From assembly GCF_001426585.1 (NCBI RefSeq), contig NZ_LMEI01000011.1, forward strand, positions 432,240-496,239: a stretch of 64,000 nucleotides of DNA, in the 5' to 3' direction. The translations under genes and the position numbers were made by a program. The first letter of the stretch is position 1. Each line of letters starts with the position of its first letter. Origin of the DNA: Streptomyces sp. Root431. GTDB lineage: Bacteria > Actinomycetota > Actinomycetes > Streptomycetales > Streptomycetaceae. Shown here piece by piece: positions 1 to 8,377 of the stretch. The notes beneath the pieces were generated by a model. That model was given only the letters and a program-made list of their open reading frames with translations, did not search any database and was not told the origin of the DNA.

Positions 1-155
1 TCAAGGGCAGCGCGGCCAAGAGCAGCGCGGCCAAGAGCAGCGCGGCGAAAGGCAGCGCGGCCAAGGGCAGCGCGCCGGAGGACAGCGCGGCGCAGGCGCC
101 CGCGGTGAAGGTGTCCGCCGGGCAGGACAGCACCCCCGAGGGGGCCACCCCGTGA
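1..155 (+). CDS. C-terminal end of an unidentified protein (5' truncated by window edge)
   Basis: Only the last 50 or so codons are inside the window. In the frame that ends with TGA at 153-155 the sequence reads as a Lys/Ser/Ala tail made of near-repeats of KSSAA and KGSAA, followed by a short acidic and proline-containing end. The stop overlaps the GTG start of the polysaccharide deacetylase gene by two bases (GTGA), so the two are translationally coupled and probably act in the same cell-envelope pathway. The catalytic part lies outside the window, so no function can be given. The basic low-complexity tail may contact wall polymers or nucleic acid, which is a guess. Confidence 0.6.
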   Translation, partial: KGSAAKSSAAKSSAAKGSAAKGSAPEDSAAQAPAVKVSAGQDSTPEGATP

Positions 156-964
156 GCGCGGAGACCGGAGCCGTACCCGCCCGGGGCGTGCCCGTCCTCA
201 TGTACCACGCCGTCGACCGGGATCCGGCCCCCGCCACCCTGGGGCTCTCCGTCACCCCCGAGGCGTTCGCCGCGCAGATGGCGGTGGTCGCCGAGCGTGG
301 GTTCACCCCGCTGACGACCGCGGCGCTCGCCACCGCCTGGCGCACCGGCGGCCCGCTGCCCGAGCGGCCGCTCCTCGTCACCTTCGACGACGGCTACGAG
401 GGCGTGCACCGGCACGCCCTCCCGGTGCTCGCCGAGCACTCCTTCGCGAGCACCGTCTTCGTCTCCACCGGCTGGCTGCGCGGCAAGCACGAAGTAGGCG
501 GGGCCCTCGACACCATGCTCGACTGGGGACAGGTGCGCGAACTGGCCGACGCGGGCACGGAGATCGGCGGCCACAGCCACACCCATCCGCAGCTCGACCA
601 GCTCGACGCGCGGCGGCTGCGCTTCGAGACGCTGCGCTGCCGGGAGATCGTCGGCGAGGAGCTCGGGACCGCCCCGGTCTCCTTCGCGTATCCGTACGGC
701 TACTCCAGCCGGCGGGTCCGGCGGACGGTCCGGGAGGCCGGGTTCGCCCAGGCGCTCGCCGTCGGCAACGCCCTGGCCTGCCGCTGCCAGGGGCCGTACG
801 CCCTGGAGCGGGTCACCGTGCGCCGGTCGACGGACATCAAGGAGTTCACCCGGCTCGTGGAGGGCCGGGCCCTCGCGTGGAACTTCGCGGCGGACCGGGT
901 CGCGACGAAGGGGTACGCGCTCGTGCGGCGCGCCCGGGGGGCCGTGCGGGGCCACTGGATCTGA
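152..964 (+). CDS. Polysaccharide deacetylase (NodB homology domain)
   Basis: A 270-residue protein with the family 4 carbohydrate esterase signature. The metal and catalytic motif FDDGY lies at residues 78-82, the metal-binding HSHTH at 141-145, and FAYPYG near 175. An N-terminal VLMYHAV motif is typical of the PgaB/IcaB-like branch. Members remove N- or O-acetyl groups from polysaccharides such as poly-N-acetylglucosamine, chitooligosaccharide or peptidoglycan, using a divalent metal. No signal peptide is visible, so it may act inside the cell on a glycan or glycolipid precursor. The GTG start overlaps the stop of the preceding gene, indicating an exopolysaccharide or glycan operon whose main part lies upstream of the window. 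The substrate cannot be told from sequence. Confidence 0.9.
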   Translation: MSAETGAVPARGVPVLMYHAVDRDPAPATLGLSVTPEAFAAQMAVVAERGFTPLTTAALATAWRTGGPLPERPLLVTFDDGYEGVHRHALPVLAEHSFASTVFVSTGWLRGKHEVGGALDTMLDWGQVRELADAGTEIGGHSHTHPQLDQLDARRLRFETLRCREIVGEELGTAPVSFAYPYGYSSRRVRRTVREAGFAQALAVGNALACRCQGPYALERVTVRRSTDIKEFTRLVEGRALAWNFAADRVATKGYALVRRARGAVRGHWI

Positions 965-1047
965 CGTACCGCCAAGCCGGGGACCGGGGGGAACGTCCCG
1001 TTCAAAACACGGTGCACGGAATGCCCGGTTGCCGGATCATGGGCGCC

Positions 1048-2157
1048 ATGGCTGACACCCCACCGGTACCGTCCGAACCGCAGCGGTCGCTGCCGATCAG
1101 GCTCAACCTCGACGACAGCGACTCGCCGGCCGACGTCGTCGACGCGCTCTTCCTCGGCCGCTTCGCGACCGGCGAGCAGCCCCACTCGCACAGCACCACC
1201 CTGGACCGGGTCAAGCCCGAGGCGACGCTCCTCCCGGCGGGCGCGCGGGTGCTGCGGGCCGCGAAGGACGACGACCGCAGCGCCGTGCTCGCCGAGGGCG
1301 AGGGCTGGACGCTGCTGATCTCCCGCTGGAACCGCGGCGCGGACGTCACGGTCACGGCCTCGGAGGCGGAGCTCGCCGAGCGGGTCCTGAAGGAGGCGAC
1401 CGACGGGGCGAAGGACGAGCCGGAACCGCAGCCGGAGAACGTGACCATGGGGTTCTGGTACGTGTCGCCCCGGCGCGGCCCGCATCGCACCACCCGGCAG
1501 ATCAGCGCCGGGACGTGGGAGGAGGTCCGGCCCAACTACTCGGCGCCGGTGGCCGATTCCATGGACCGGCTGATGAAGGTGACGCCCGAGTCGATCGCGG
1601 GCCGGCTCCTGCTGCTGCACGGGCCGCCGGGGACGGGCAAGACGTCCGCGCTGCGGACCCTGGCCAGGTCCTGGCGCGACTGGTGCCAGGTGGACTGCGT
1701 CCTGGACCCGGAGCGGCTGTTCAACGACGTCGGCTATCTGATGGACATCGCCATCGGGGAGGACGAGGGCACGGCGAAGGGCCGCTGGCGGCTGCTGCTC
1801 CTGGAGGACTGCGACGAGCTGATCCGGGGCGAGGCGAAGCACACGGCGGGGCAGGCCCTGTCGCGGCTGCTCAACCTGACGGACGGGCTGCTCGGGCAGG
1901 GGCGCAACGTCCTGGTCGGTGTCACCACCAACGAGGACCTGGAGCGGCTCCACCCGGCCGTGGTCCGCCCCGGCCGCTGTCTGGCCCGCGTCGAGGTCGG
2001 GCCGCTGACCAGGGCGGAGTCGGTCTCCTGGCTCGGGCGCGAGGAGGGCGTGCCGCGCGAGGGCGCGACGCTGGCGGAGCTGTTCGCGCTGCGCCGCGGC
2101 ACGCCCTCGACGGAACTCCCGGAGCCTCGTACGGCGGGGGCGGGGCTCTACCTGTAG
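1048..2157 (+). CDS. AAA-family ATPase with N-terminal DUF5925-type domain
   Basis: A 369-residue protein. The N-terminal ~140 residues resemble the actinobacterial domain I know as DUF5925. The C-terminal half is a classical AAA ATPase: Walker A GPPGTGKT near residue 193, Walker B LLLLEDCDE near 250, then a sensor region containing TTNEDLERLHPAVVRPGR, which carries the arginines expected of an AAA module. These proteins are probably ATP-driven remodelers, but their client is unknown. ATG 1048 is chosen; an in-frame ATG at 1039 adds three residues and neither has a clear Shine-Dalgarno. It is a single gene, ending 19 bp before the convergent GntR gene. Confidence 0.85.
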   Translation: MADTPPVPSEPQRSLPIRLNLDDSDSPADVVDALFLGRFATGEQPHSHSTTLDRVKPEATLLPAGARVLRAAKDDDRSAVLAEGEGWTLLISRWNRGADVTVTASEAELAERVLKEATDGAKDEPEPQPENVTMGFWYVSPRRGPHRTTRQISAGTWEEVRPNYSAPVADSMDRLMKVTPESIAGRLLLLHGPPGTGKTSALRTLARSWRDWCQVDCVLDPERLFNDVGYLMDIAIGEDEGTAKGRWRLLLLEDCDELIRGEAKHTAGQALSRLLNLTDGLLGQGRNVLVGVTTNEDLERLHPAVVRPGRCLARVEVGPLTRAESVSWLGREEGVPREGATLAELFALRRGTPSTELPEPRTAGAGLYL

Positions 2158-2175
2158 GGCGGTGGAGACGGTCCG

Positions 2176-2550
2176 TCAGTCGTCGTACGCCGCGCGCAGG
2201 GCCTCGCTGACCGCCGCCTCCGCCGCCTCTCGGCTGAGGCCGAGGCGGTGGGCCTCCTCGGCGTACTGGGCGGCGGCGGTGGCGGCCCGGCGGGTCGCCG
2301 CGTCGCCGGCCGCCGCGACGAAGGTCCCGTGGCGGCCGCGGGTCTCGATCACCCCGTCCGATTCCAGTGCCTTGTACGCCTTGGCGACCGTGTTCGCGGC
2401 GAGGCCGAGCTGCTCCGCGAGCCCGCGTACCGTCGGCAGCTTGTATCCGACCGGCAGTCTGCCCGACCGGGCCCGCTCCGAGATCTGGGCACGCAGCTGT
2501 TCGTAGGGAGCGGTGGTGGATTCGTGGTCCACGGCGATGGTGAGTGTCAC
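2176..2550 (-). CDS. GntR-family transcriptional regulator, YtrA-like
   Basis: A short 124-residue GntR protein. The winged helix occupies residues 12-80, with the hallmark PYEQLRAQI, LPTVRGLAEQLGLAANTVAKAY and GVIETRGRHGTFV segments. A short ~40-residue helical tail follows instead of a large effector domain, which is the YtrA subfamily layout. YtrA-type regulators usually control adjacent ABC transporters, but none is adjacent here. The gene is divergent from the leaderless GNAT gene at 2625, with 74 bp between starts, so that gene is the likeliest neighbour target. The GTG at 2550 has a purine-rich GGAGG almost touching it; GTG at 2532 is a possible alternative start. Confidence 0.9.
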   Translation of the reverse strand: MTLTIAVDHESTTAPYEQLRAQISERARSGRLPVGYKLPTVRGLAEQLGLAANTVAKAYKALESDGVIETRGRHGTFVAAAGDAATRRAATAAAQYAEEAHRLGLSREAAEAAVSEALRAAYDD

Positions 2551-2610
2551 CCCTCCGATTCTGCCCCCACCCCGCAGGAAAATGGGAGGCGGCGGCGCAT
2601 CCTCCGCACG

Positions 2611-2616
2611 TAGCGT
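2611..2616 (+). promoter_or_regulatory. -10 element of a leaderless promoter
   Basis: TAGCGT lies 8 nt before the ATG at 2625, the spacing expected when transcription begins at or next to the start codon. No Shine-Dalgarno is present in front of this ATG, which fits leaderless translation. No good -35 hexamer could be picked. Confidence 0.5.
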
Positions 2617-2624
2617 GCGGCCAC

Positions 2625-3548
2625 ATGACTGTGATCGTCCGTGATGTACGTGCCGAGGACGCCGAGGGCTTCGCCCGGGTGCGCCGGGCCTCTGTTCCTT
2701 ACATGCTCGCGACCGCCGAGCAGCTCGTGTTCGACTGGGCGAACGCCCACCCCGACAGCCACGAGCGACCGCTCGTCGCGGTGACCGAGGACGGCGAGAT
2801 CATCGGGACCGTCCAGCAGCGGATCGCCCATGACGCGCAGGAGCCGGGAATCGGCTCGGTCAACGTGTACGTGGACCCCGCGCGGCAGCGGATCGGTGCC
2901 GGGACGGCGCTGCTGCGCGCGGCCGAGGAGCACCTCGCGGAGCAGGGCGCGCGGACGCTGTACAGCTGGGTCATGGACACGCCGGAGGACCGCGCGTGGG
3001 CCGAGCGACGGGGCTACGCGCCGAGCCGTTCCGCCCACTTCCTCCGCCTCGACCTGACGACGGCCGAACTGCCGCCGCTCCAGGAGCCGCCGGCCGGTGT
3101 CGAGCTGCTGCCGGCGGAGGCCTTCGACGCCGATCCGCGGCCGATCTTCGAGCTGGACGCGGTGACGACCGCCGACGAGCCGGGTGACGTGGGGGCCTCG
3201 CTGGACGACTACGCGCACTGGCGGGAGACCACCTGGAACCATCCCCTCCACGACCGGGCGCTGACGACGATCGCGGTGGTGGACGGGGTGCCCGCGGCGT
3301 TCAGCGCGGCGCAGACGGACGGGCTCGGCCGGTACAACTCGGGGATGACGGGCACGGCGCCCGCCTTCCGCGGCCGCGGGCTCGCGAAGCTCGCCAAGAC
3401 CGCGTCCCTGCACCGGGCCCGTGCGGCGGGTTGTGTGGAGGCGTTCACCAGCAACGACGCCGGCAACGAACCGATGCTGGCGATCAACAAGTGGTTCGGA
3501 TACGAGATCGGTGCGGTGGAGGTACGGCATGTCCGGACGATCGGTTGA
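2625..3548 (+). CDS. GNAT-family N-acetyltransferase with two GNAT domains
   Basis: A 307-residue protein with tandem acetyltransferase folds. The first domain (about residues 5-150) carries the acetyl-CoA pyrophosphate-binding region VYVDPARQRIGAGTALL. The second (about 160-307) carries TGTAPAFRGRGLAKLAK, followed by TSNDAGNEPMLAINKWFGYE. Double-GNAT proteins include mycothiol synthase and aminoglycoside-type acetyltransferases, but this one resembles the generic streptomycete tandem GNAT class with unknown substrate. ATG 2625 is selected because it follows a leaderless-type -10 element at the right distance. The 3' end overlaps the DUF402 gene by 20 bp, so the two form an operon. Confidence 0.88.
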   Translation: MTVIVRDVRAEDAEGFARVRRASVPYMLATAEQLVFDWANAHPDSHERPLVAVTEDGEIIGTVQQRIAHDAQEPGIGSVNVYVDPARQRIGAGTALLRAAEEHLAEQGARTLYSWVMDTPEDRAWAERRGYAPSRSAHFLRLDLTTAELPPLQEPPAGVELLPAEAFDADPRPIFELDAVTTADEPGDVGASLDDYAHWRETTWNHPLHDRALTTIAVVDGVPAAFSAAQTDGLGRYNSGMTGTAPAFRGRGLAKLAKTASLHRARAAGCVEAFTSNDAGNEPMLAINKWFGYEIGAVEVRHVRTIG

Positions 3549-4011
3549 GATCACCCTGGTGAAGGCGGGGCGGACGAAGATCCGCTACCCGGCTGAGGTC
3601 CTCACGGAGGAGGGGGGCCGGCTCTCGGTCCGCGCCCCGTGGGCCGCCGAGGGGGTACGGGACTTCGGCTTCGTGCGGTTCGAGCCGGGTGACGTCTTCG
3701 TGGAGCACTACTGGCGCGACCGCTGGTACACGGTCAAGGAGGTGTGGTCCGCCGACGGCACCCTCAAGGGCTGGTACTGCGACATCACCCGGCCGGCCGA
3801 GATCGACGGCGCGGGGGTGGTGGTCGAGGACCTGGACCTGGACCTGTGGGTGTCGGCGGACGGCAGTGAGGTGCTGCGGCTCGACGAGGACGAGTTCGAG
3901 GCGAGCGGCCTCGCCGCCTCCGACCCGGAGGCGGCGGCCCGTGCGGTCGTGGCCCTCGACGAGCTCGAAGTGCTCGGCCGTGAGGGCCTGGTCGACCTGC
4001 TGGGTCGGTAG
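3529..4011 (+). CDS. DUF402 family protein
   Basis: A 160-residue protein with the DUF402 fold: the core segment DVFVEHYWRDRWYTVKEVW, then GTLKGWYCDITRPAEI and VVVEDLDLDLWVSADG, and a helical C-terminus. Characterised DUF402 proteins are metal-dependent nucleoside di- or triphosphate phosphatases, and the acidic DLDLDLW cluster fits their metal site. The ATG lies inside the last 20 bp of the tandem GNAT gene, so expression is likely coupled. The enzyme's natural substrate in Streptomyces is not established, and assignment as an NTP/NDP phosphatase is by family only. Confidence 0.8.
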   Translation: MSGRSVEITLVKAGRTKIRYPAEVLTEEGGRLSVRAPWAAEGVRDFGFVRFEPGDVFVEHYWRDRWYTVKEVWSADGTLKGWYCDITRPAEIDGAGVVVEDLDLDLWVSADGSEVLRLDEDEFEASGLAASDPEAAARAVVALDELEVLGREGLVDLLGR

Positions 4012-4014
4012 GGG

Positions 4015-4434
4015 TCAGTGCAGCTCGACGTCCGACTTCTCCGTCGCGAGGAAGCCGGGCGTCGGCAGGCCCATCTCGCCGGCCGTGAGCTGCACGAGGG
4101 TGGCCTCGACGCGGGCGGCGCCTGGCTGGTAGGCGGGGTCCTTCACGACGGACGTGTTGACCCACTCGTGGGTCTCCCCGTCGCACACGGCCCGGGTGCC
4201 GCCGATCCCGACGGAACGGTTCCCCTGGACGAGGGTGGAACTGACGAAGACGGGACCCGCGCTGTCGTCGACGCAGCGGTACGTGCCGGAGAGAGTGACG
4301 GTGCTGTCGTCGGTGACGGTGCCGTAGCCGTGGACGGAGAGGCCGTCGGCCTCTCCCGCCTGGGCGAGAGGGGCGACGGCGGCGGCGAGCAGGATGCCTG
4401 CGGCGAGGGCGGTGAGGGCGGTGCGGACGCGCAT
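4015..4434 (-). CDS. Small secreted protein, DUF6299-like
   Basis: A 139-residue protein with a clear Sec signal peptide: MRVRTALTAL, a hydrophobic stretch, and a probable AQAGEA cleavage region around residue 27. The mature part is about 110 residues and rich in beta-strand formers, with two cysteines (YRCVD and RAVCDG) that could form one disulfide. It resembles the streptomycete secreted family I know as DUF6299, whose role is unknown. It converges on the DUF402 gene with only three bases between the stops. It is a lone transcription unit, 154 bp downstream of tctA on the same strand. Confidence 0.7.
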   Translation of the reverse strand: MRVRTALTALAAGILLAAAVAPLAQAGEADGLSVHGYGTVTDDSTVTLSGTYRCVDDSAGPVFVSSTLVQGNRSVGIGGTRAVCDGETHEWVNTSVVKDPAYQPGAARVEATLVQLTAGEMGLPTPGFLATEKSDVELH

Positions 4435-4588
4435 GGGCGGGGTCCCTTCGGGGCGTGGGGGATGGTGCTGCCCGCCAGGGATACCGGATCAAGCCGCCCG
4501 ATGTCCGAAACTCACCCCATCGGGGGCGAGTTGAGGACTTTTCGGTCAGGGATACGATCGTACGGTCCGCCCGCGCTCCGCCCGTCCG

Positions 4589-6085
4589 TCAGGCCGCCAC
4601 GTGACGGCGGCGGACGATCACCTTCCTCAGCAGCGGCCAGGCGAGCAGGATCACGACGACGGCGTACACGGTGACCGAGAACGGCGTGTTCACCAGGCCC
4701 GTCAGGGAGCCGTCGCTGATCTGGAGGGCCCGGCGGAGCTGCTGTTCGGCGGCCGGGCCGAGGATGACGCCGATGACGGCGGGCAGCACCGGAAGTCCGT
4801 AGCGCCGCATCCCGAGGCCGATGAGCCCGATGACGAGCAGGATGACCAGGTCGAGCGCCTCACCGCCCACCGCGTACGCGCCGACGGCGGCGAAGAAGAG
4901 GATGCCGGCGTAGAGGTACGGGCGCGGGATGCGCAGCAGCTTGGCCCAGACGGGCGCGAGCGGCAGGTTGAGCGCGAGCAGCAGCACCATGCCGACGAAG
5001 AGCGAGGCGATCAGGCCCCACACCAGGTCGGGTTCCCGCTCGAAGAGCAGCGGGCCGGGCTGGATGCCGTACTGCTGGAAGGCGGCGAGCATCACGGCGG
5101 CGACGGCGGTCGTGGGCAGGCCGAGGGTGAGCATCGAGACGAGCGTGCCCGCCGCGGAGGCGGAGGCCGCCGACTCGGGTCCGGCGACGCCCTCGATGGC
5201 GCCCTTGCCGAACTGCTCCTTGTGCTTCGAGAGCCGCTTCTCCGTGACGTACGAGAGGAAGGTGGGGATCTCCGCGCCGCCGGCCGGGATCGCGCCGAGC
5301 GGGAAGCCGATCAGGGGGCCGCGCAGCCAGGACTTCCAGCTCCGCGTCACGTCGTCCTTGCCCAGCCAGGGCCGGCCGACGGGGATGGCCTCGCCCATCG
5401 TGCGGCGCAGGTGCGCGGCGACCCACAGGGCCTCGCCGATCGCGAAGAGGCCGACCGCGACGATGACGACGTCGACGCCGTCCGCGAGCTGGAGCGAGCC
5501 GAAGGTGAGGCGCTGCTGGCCGGTCATCTGGTCGAGGCCGACCAGGCCGATCGTGAGGCCGATGAGGAGGGAGGCGAGGCCCCGGATGCGGGAGGAGCCG
5601 AGGACGGAGGTCACCGCGATGAAGGCGAGGACCATGAGGGCGAAGTAGTCCGGGGCGCCGATGTCGACGGCGAGCGCGGCGACGGTCGGGGCGAGGACGA
5701 CGAGCAGGATCGTGCCGATCATGCCGCCGGCGAAGTGGCCGATGGCGGCGGCGGCGAGGGCCTGCGCGCCGCGGCCCGCCTTGGCCATCGGGTTGCCCTC
5801 GATGGCGGCGACGACGGCCGCGCTCTCGCCGGGGGTGTTGAGCAGGATCGAGGTGGTGGAGCCGCCGAACATGGCGCCGTAGTAGATGCCGGCGAACATG
5901 ATGAAGGCGCCGGTCGGTTCGAGTCCGTACGTCACCGGGAGCAGCAGGGCGACGGCCATGGCGGGGCCGATGCCGGGCAGGACGCCGATGGCGGTGCCGA
6001 GGAGCACGCCGACGGCGGCCCACAGCAGGTTCATCGGGGTGAGGGCGGTCCCGAAGCCGTCGATGAGGGAGTACAGGGAATCCAT
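4589..6085 (-). CDS. tctA: Tripartite tricarboxylate transporter, large permease TctA
   Basis: A 498-residue polytopic membrane protein of the TctA family. It has about twelve hydrophobic segments, the conserved glycine-rich GVLPGIGPAMAVALLLPVTY near residue 40, and the central repeat counterpart FPLGAIPAGGAEIPTFLSY near 260. TctA is the substrate-conducting channel of the secondary, binding-protein-dependent TTT system for citrate, tricarballylate or other carboxylates. It starts three bases after the tctB stop, so tctC-tctB-tctA form one operon. Length matches the family (about 500). The true substrate cannot be read from the permease. Confidence 0.95.
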   Translation of the reverse strand: MDSLYSLIDGFGTALTPMNLLWAAVGVLLGTAIGVLPGIGPAMAVALLLPVTYGLEPTGAFIMFAGIYYGAMFGGSTTSILLNTPGESAAVVAAIEGNPMAKAGRGAQALAAAAIGHFAGGMIGTILLVVLAPTVAALAVDIGAPDYFALMVLAFIAVTSVLGSSRIRGLASLLIGLTIGLVGLDQMTGQQRLTFGSLQLADGVDVVIVAVGLFAIGEALWVAAHLRRTMGEAIPVGRPWLGKDDVTRSWKSWLRGPLIGFPLGAIPAGGAEIPTFLSYVTEKRLSKHKEQFGKGAIEGVAGPESAASASAAGTLVSMLTLGLPTTAVAAVMLAAFQQYGIQPGPLLFEREPDLVWGLIASLFVGMVLLLALNLPLAPVWAKLLRIPRPYLYAGILFFAAVGAYAVGGEALDLVILLVIGLIGLGMRRYGLPVLPAVIGVILGPAAEQQLRRALQISDGSLTGLVNTPFSVTVYAVVVILLAWPLLRKVIVRRRHVAA

Positions 6086-6088
6086 GGA

Positions 6089-6595
6089 TCAGATCACTCC
6101 CATCAGCGGGCCGCCGGGCAGCGGGACGCCGAGCAGCTTGTCGAAGACGCCGTAGGTGAAGAGGGAGAGGGCGGCCGCGATCAGCGGGTCGCGGTGGAGG
6201 TGGCGGCTGCCGAGGGCGTAGGCCGCTCCCCAGAAGAGGAGGGCGCCGGCGACGGGGAAGCCGAGGGGGCCGATGAGGACGGCGAAGGCGAGGAAGACGC
6301 CGGCGAGGAGCAGGACGGTGCGCCAGTCGGCGGGCTCGGTCAGGTCGACGTCCTCGCCGGCCTCGGCCTCGCCGCGGCCGCCGCGCAGGACGTCGACGCT
6401 GAGGAGGACGGCGACGACGAGGAGGCCGCAGCCGACGACGAGGGGGACGGTGGCGGGGCCGACGGGGCCGCGGCCGGTGACGTCGGCGTCGAGGGTGAGG
6501 GCGTCGGTGAGGACGAGGACGCCGAGGAGGAAGAGGAGCACGCCGACGCCGAGCTCGGACCGCTCGCGCAGCCAGGTCTTCAGGTTCGTGGTCAC
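6089..6595 (-). CDS. tctB: Tripartite tricarboxylate transporter, small permease TctB
   Basis: A 168-residue protein with four predicted transmembrane helices: LGVGVLLFLLGVLVLTDAL, TVPLVVGCGLLVVAVLLSV, a third around TVLLLAGVFLAFAVLIGPLG, and a C-terminal pair. This is the TctB architecture. The GTG start overlaps the tctC stop (GTGA), and the stop lies three bases before tctA, which fixes it as the middle gene of the tctCBA operon. TctB stabilises TctA and is low in sequence conservation, so context carries much of the assignment. Confidence 0.92.
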   Translation of the reverse strand: MTTNLKTWLRERSELGVGVLLFLLGVLVLTDALTLDADVTGRGPVGPATVPLVVGCGLLVVAVLLSVDVLRGGRGEAEAGEDVDLTEPADWRTVLLLAGVFLAFAVLIGPLGFPVAGALLFWGAAYALGSRHLHRDPLIAAALSLFTYGVFDKLLGVPLPGGPLMGVI

Positions 6596-7575
6596 AGGCC
6601 GAGCTCCTTGAGGACGGAGGCGACGCGCCGGTCCTGCGCGGTGAGGAACGTGCCGAACTCCTCGCCGGGCAGGAAGGCGTCGTTCCAGCCGTGCTTCTCC
6701 AGGGACTCGCGCCACTGCGGCGAGCCGTGCAGCTCGGTGACGAGGCCGACGAGCTTCTCGCGTTCGGCGTCGGAGAGGCCGGGCGGTGCGACGATGCCGC
6801 GCCAGTTGGTGAACTCGGTGTCGAGACCGGCCTCGCGGAGGGTGGGGGCGTCGAGGCCGGGGACGCGCTTCGGGCCGGTGACGGCGAGGAGGCGGAGCTC
6901 GCCCGCCTTGATCTGGTCGAGGTACTCGCCGACGCCGGAGACGCCGAAACCGACCTTGTTGCCGAGGATGGAGGCGAGGAGTTCGCCGCCGCCGTCGAAG
7001 GGGACGTAGTTGACGTCCTTGGGGGCGATCCCGGCGGCCTGGGCCATCAGCATCGGGGCGAGGTGGTCGGGTCCGCCGGGCGACGAGCCGCCGCCGACGG
7101 GCAGCTTGCCGGGGTCCTTCTTCCAGGCGACGAGCAGTTCCTCGATCGTCTTGTACGGGGAGTTCTTCCCGACCACGACGATGTCCTGCTCCTCGGTGAG
7201 CCGGGCGATCGGGGTGGTGTCGGCGAGGGTCCTGGGGGTCTTGTTGGTGTGGACGGCGCCGACGACGCCGAGGCCCATGGACATGGCGAGGCGGCCGTTG
7301 CCGCGCTCGCCGACGAGCCGGGTGAGGCCGACGGTGCCGCCCGCGCCGGGCAGGTTGAACACCTCGATGTCGCCGGTGAGGCCCGCCTCCTCGGCGTTCT
7401 TGGCGGCGGTCCTCGCGGTGATGTCGTATCCGCCGCCGGGGGTGTTGGGAACCATGAAGCGCAGTCCGGGTATCTGCGTGCCGGTGTCGGATCCGCTGCC
7501 GGTGGTGAGCAGCGGCGGACCCAGGAGGACCAGCAGCGCCGACCCGAGGAGAGCGAGGGGGGTGCGCAGACGCAC
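6592..7575 (-). CDS. tctC: Tripartite tricarboxylate transporter substrate-binding protein TctC (Bug family)
   Basis: A 327-residue exported binding protein. An N-terminal hydrophobic signal (LALLGSALLVLLGPPLL) is followed by the Bug-family opening IRFMVPNTPGGGYDITAR-like segment near residue 40. Further on come YKTIEELLVAWKKDP and the PGGPDHLAPMLMA, YVPFDGGGELLASILGNKVGF signature in which backbone atoms hold the carboxylate through water. No cysteine follows the signal, so it is secreted or membrane-anchored rather than a lipoprotein. GTG start with GAGAGG upstream. First gene of the tctCBA operon and divergent from the response regulator gene, which likely senses the same carboxylate. Confidence 0.93.
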   Translation of the reverse strand: MRLRTPLALLGSALLVLLGPPLLTTGSGSDTGTQIPGLRFMVPNTPGGGYDITARTAAKNAEEAGLTGDIEVFNLPGAGGTVGLTRLVGERGNGRLAMSMGLGVVGAVHTNKTPRTLADTTPIARLTEEQDIVVVGKNSPYKTIEELLVAWKKDPGKLPVGGGSSPGGPDHLAPMLMAQAAGIAPKDVNYVPFDGGGELLASILGNKVGFGVSGVGEYLDQIKAGELRLLAVTGPKRVPGLDAPTLREAGLDTEFTNWRGIVAPPGLSDAEREKLVGLVTELHGSPQWRESLEKHGWNDAFLPGEEFGTFLTAQDRRVASVLKELGL

Positions 7576-7673
7576 GTGTGCCGCCTCTCAGGTAGGAGGG
7601 AATGGGGGGTGTGAGGTGGCCCACATGTTGCCGGTACGTGAAGAAGCTGTCTCTCTTCCGCAATCAATGGACG

Positions 7674-7702
7674 TTGTGGTCGTTGTGGTCGCGACCTAGC
7701 GT
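7674..7702 (+). promoter_or_regulatory. Leaderless promoter of the response regulator gene, with overlapping direct repeat
   Basis: TTGTGG (7674-7679), a 17-nt spacer and TAGCGT (7697-7702) place the transcript start at about 7708-7709, where the GTG codon begins. The -35 region sits in a direct repeat of CGTTGTGGT (7672-7690), spaced 10 bp apart, about one helical turn. That is a plausible site for the response regulator itself in the divergent tctC intergenic region. Confidence 0.6.
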
Positions 7703-7708
7703 GTCGGC

Positions 7709-8377
7709 GTGACGAATGTGCTGGTGGTGGACGACGACTTCATGGTCGCCAAGCTGCACTGCCGCTATGTGTCGGCGGTGGAGGGCTTCACGGTGTCCGG
7801 GGTCGCGCACAGCGGCGCCGAGGCGCTGCGCGCCGCCGAGCGTCTCCGGCCCGACCTCGTACTGCTCGACGTCTTCCTGCCGGACATGGACGGCATCCAG
7901 GTGCTGCGGGAGCTGCGCGCCGCGGGCATGGGCATGGACGCGCTCTTCATCACGGCGGCGCGGGACGTCGGCACGATCCGCTCGGCGCTGCGCGCCGGGG
8001 CGCTGCACTATCTGATCAAGCCGTTCAGCCAGGCGGCGCTGCACGAGCAGCTGCGCCACGTCGCCTCGCTGCGCAGCCGCCTCGACGACCTGGCCGAGGC
8101 CCGCCAGGAGGACGTGGACCAGATCTTCGGCACCCGCCCCCGGGGCTCCCGCGAGCTCCCGAAGGGCCTCGCCGCCCACACGGCCGACCTGGTCGACTCG
8201 ATCCTCCGCACCCACCCGGAGGGCCTCTCGGCGACGGAGTGCGCGGAGGCCGGCGCCTTGTCCCGGGTGAGCGCCCGCCGCTACCTGGAGTACTTCGCCC
8301 AGACGGGCCGCGCGGAGATCACGCTGCGGTACGGGGGGACGGGGCGGCCGGAGCGGCGCTACCGGCGACTGGGGTAG
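7709..8377 (+). CDS. CitB/DcuR-family response regulator
   Basis: A 222-residue two-component regulator. The receiver domain (1-120) has the acidic pair DDDF, the phosphoacceptor aspartate in VLLDVFLPDMDG (near residue 54), the switch threonine in FITAARD and the lysine of LIKPFSQ. The C-terminal 100 residues form the CitB-type helix-turn-helix, including GLSATECAEAGALSRVSARRYLEYF. This class answers to CitA/DcuS-like kinases sensing di- or tricarboxylates and normally controls an adjacent carboxylate transporter, here the divergent tctCBA. No sensor kinase gene lies next to it in this window, which is unusual. The GTG start fits the leaderless promoter. Confidence 0.93.
   Translation: MTNVLVVDDDFMVAKLHCRYVSAVEGFTVSGVAHSGAEALRAAERLRPDLVLLDVFLPDMDGIQVLRELRAAGMGMDALFITAARDVGTIRSALRAGALHYLIKPFSQAALHEQLRHVASLRSRLDDLAEARQEDVDQIFGTRPRGSRELPKGLAAHTADLVDSILRTHPEGLSATECAEAGALSRVSARRYLEYFAQTGRAEITLRYGGTGRPERRYRRLG

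Noticed and set aside
4601..7009. 802-codon plus-strand open frame across tctAB
   Set aside because: Composition (runs of Asp, Glu, Gly, Arg) is that of a complement of a GC-rich gene. The minus strand carries recognisable TctA and TctB with coupled starts.
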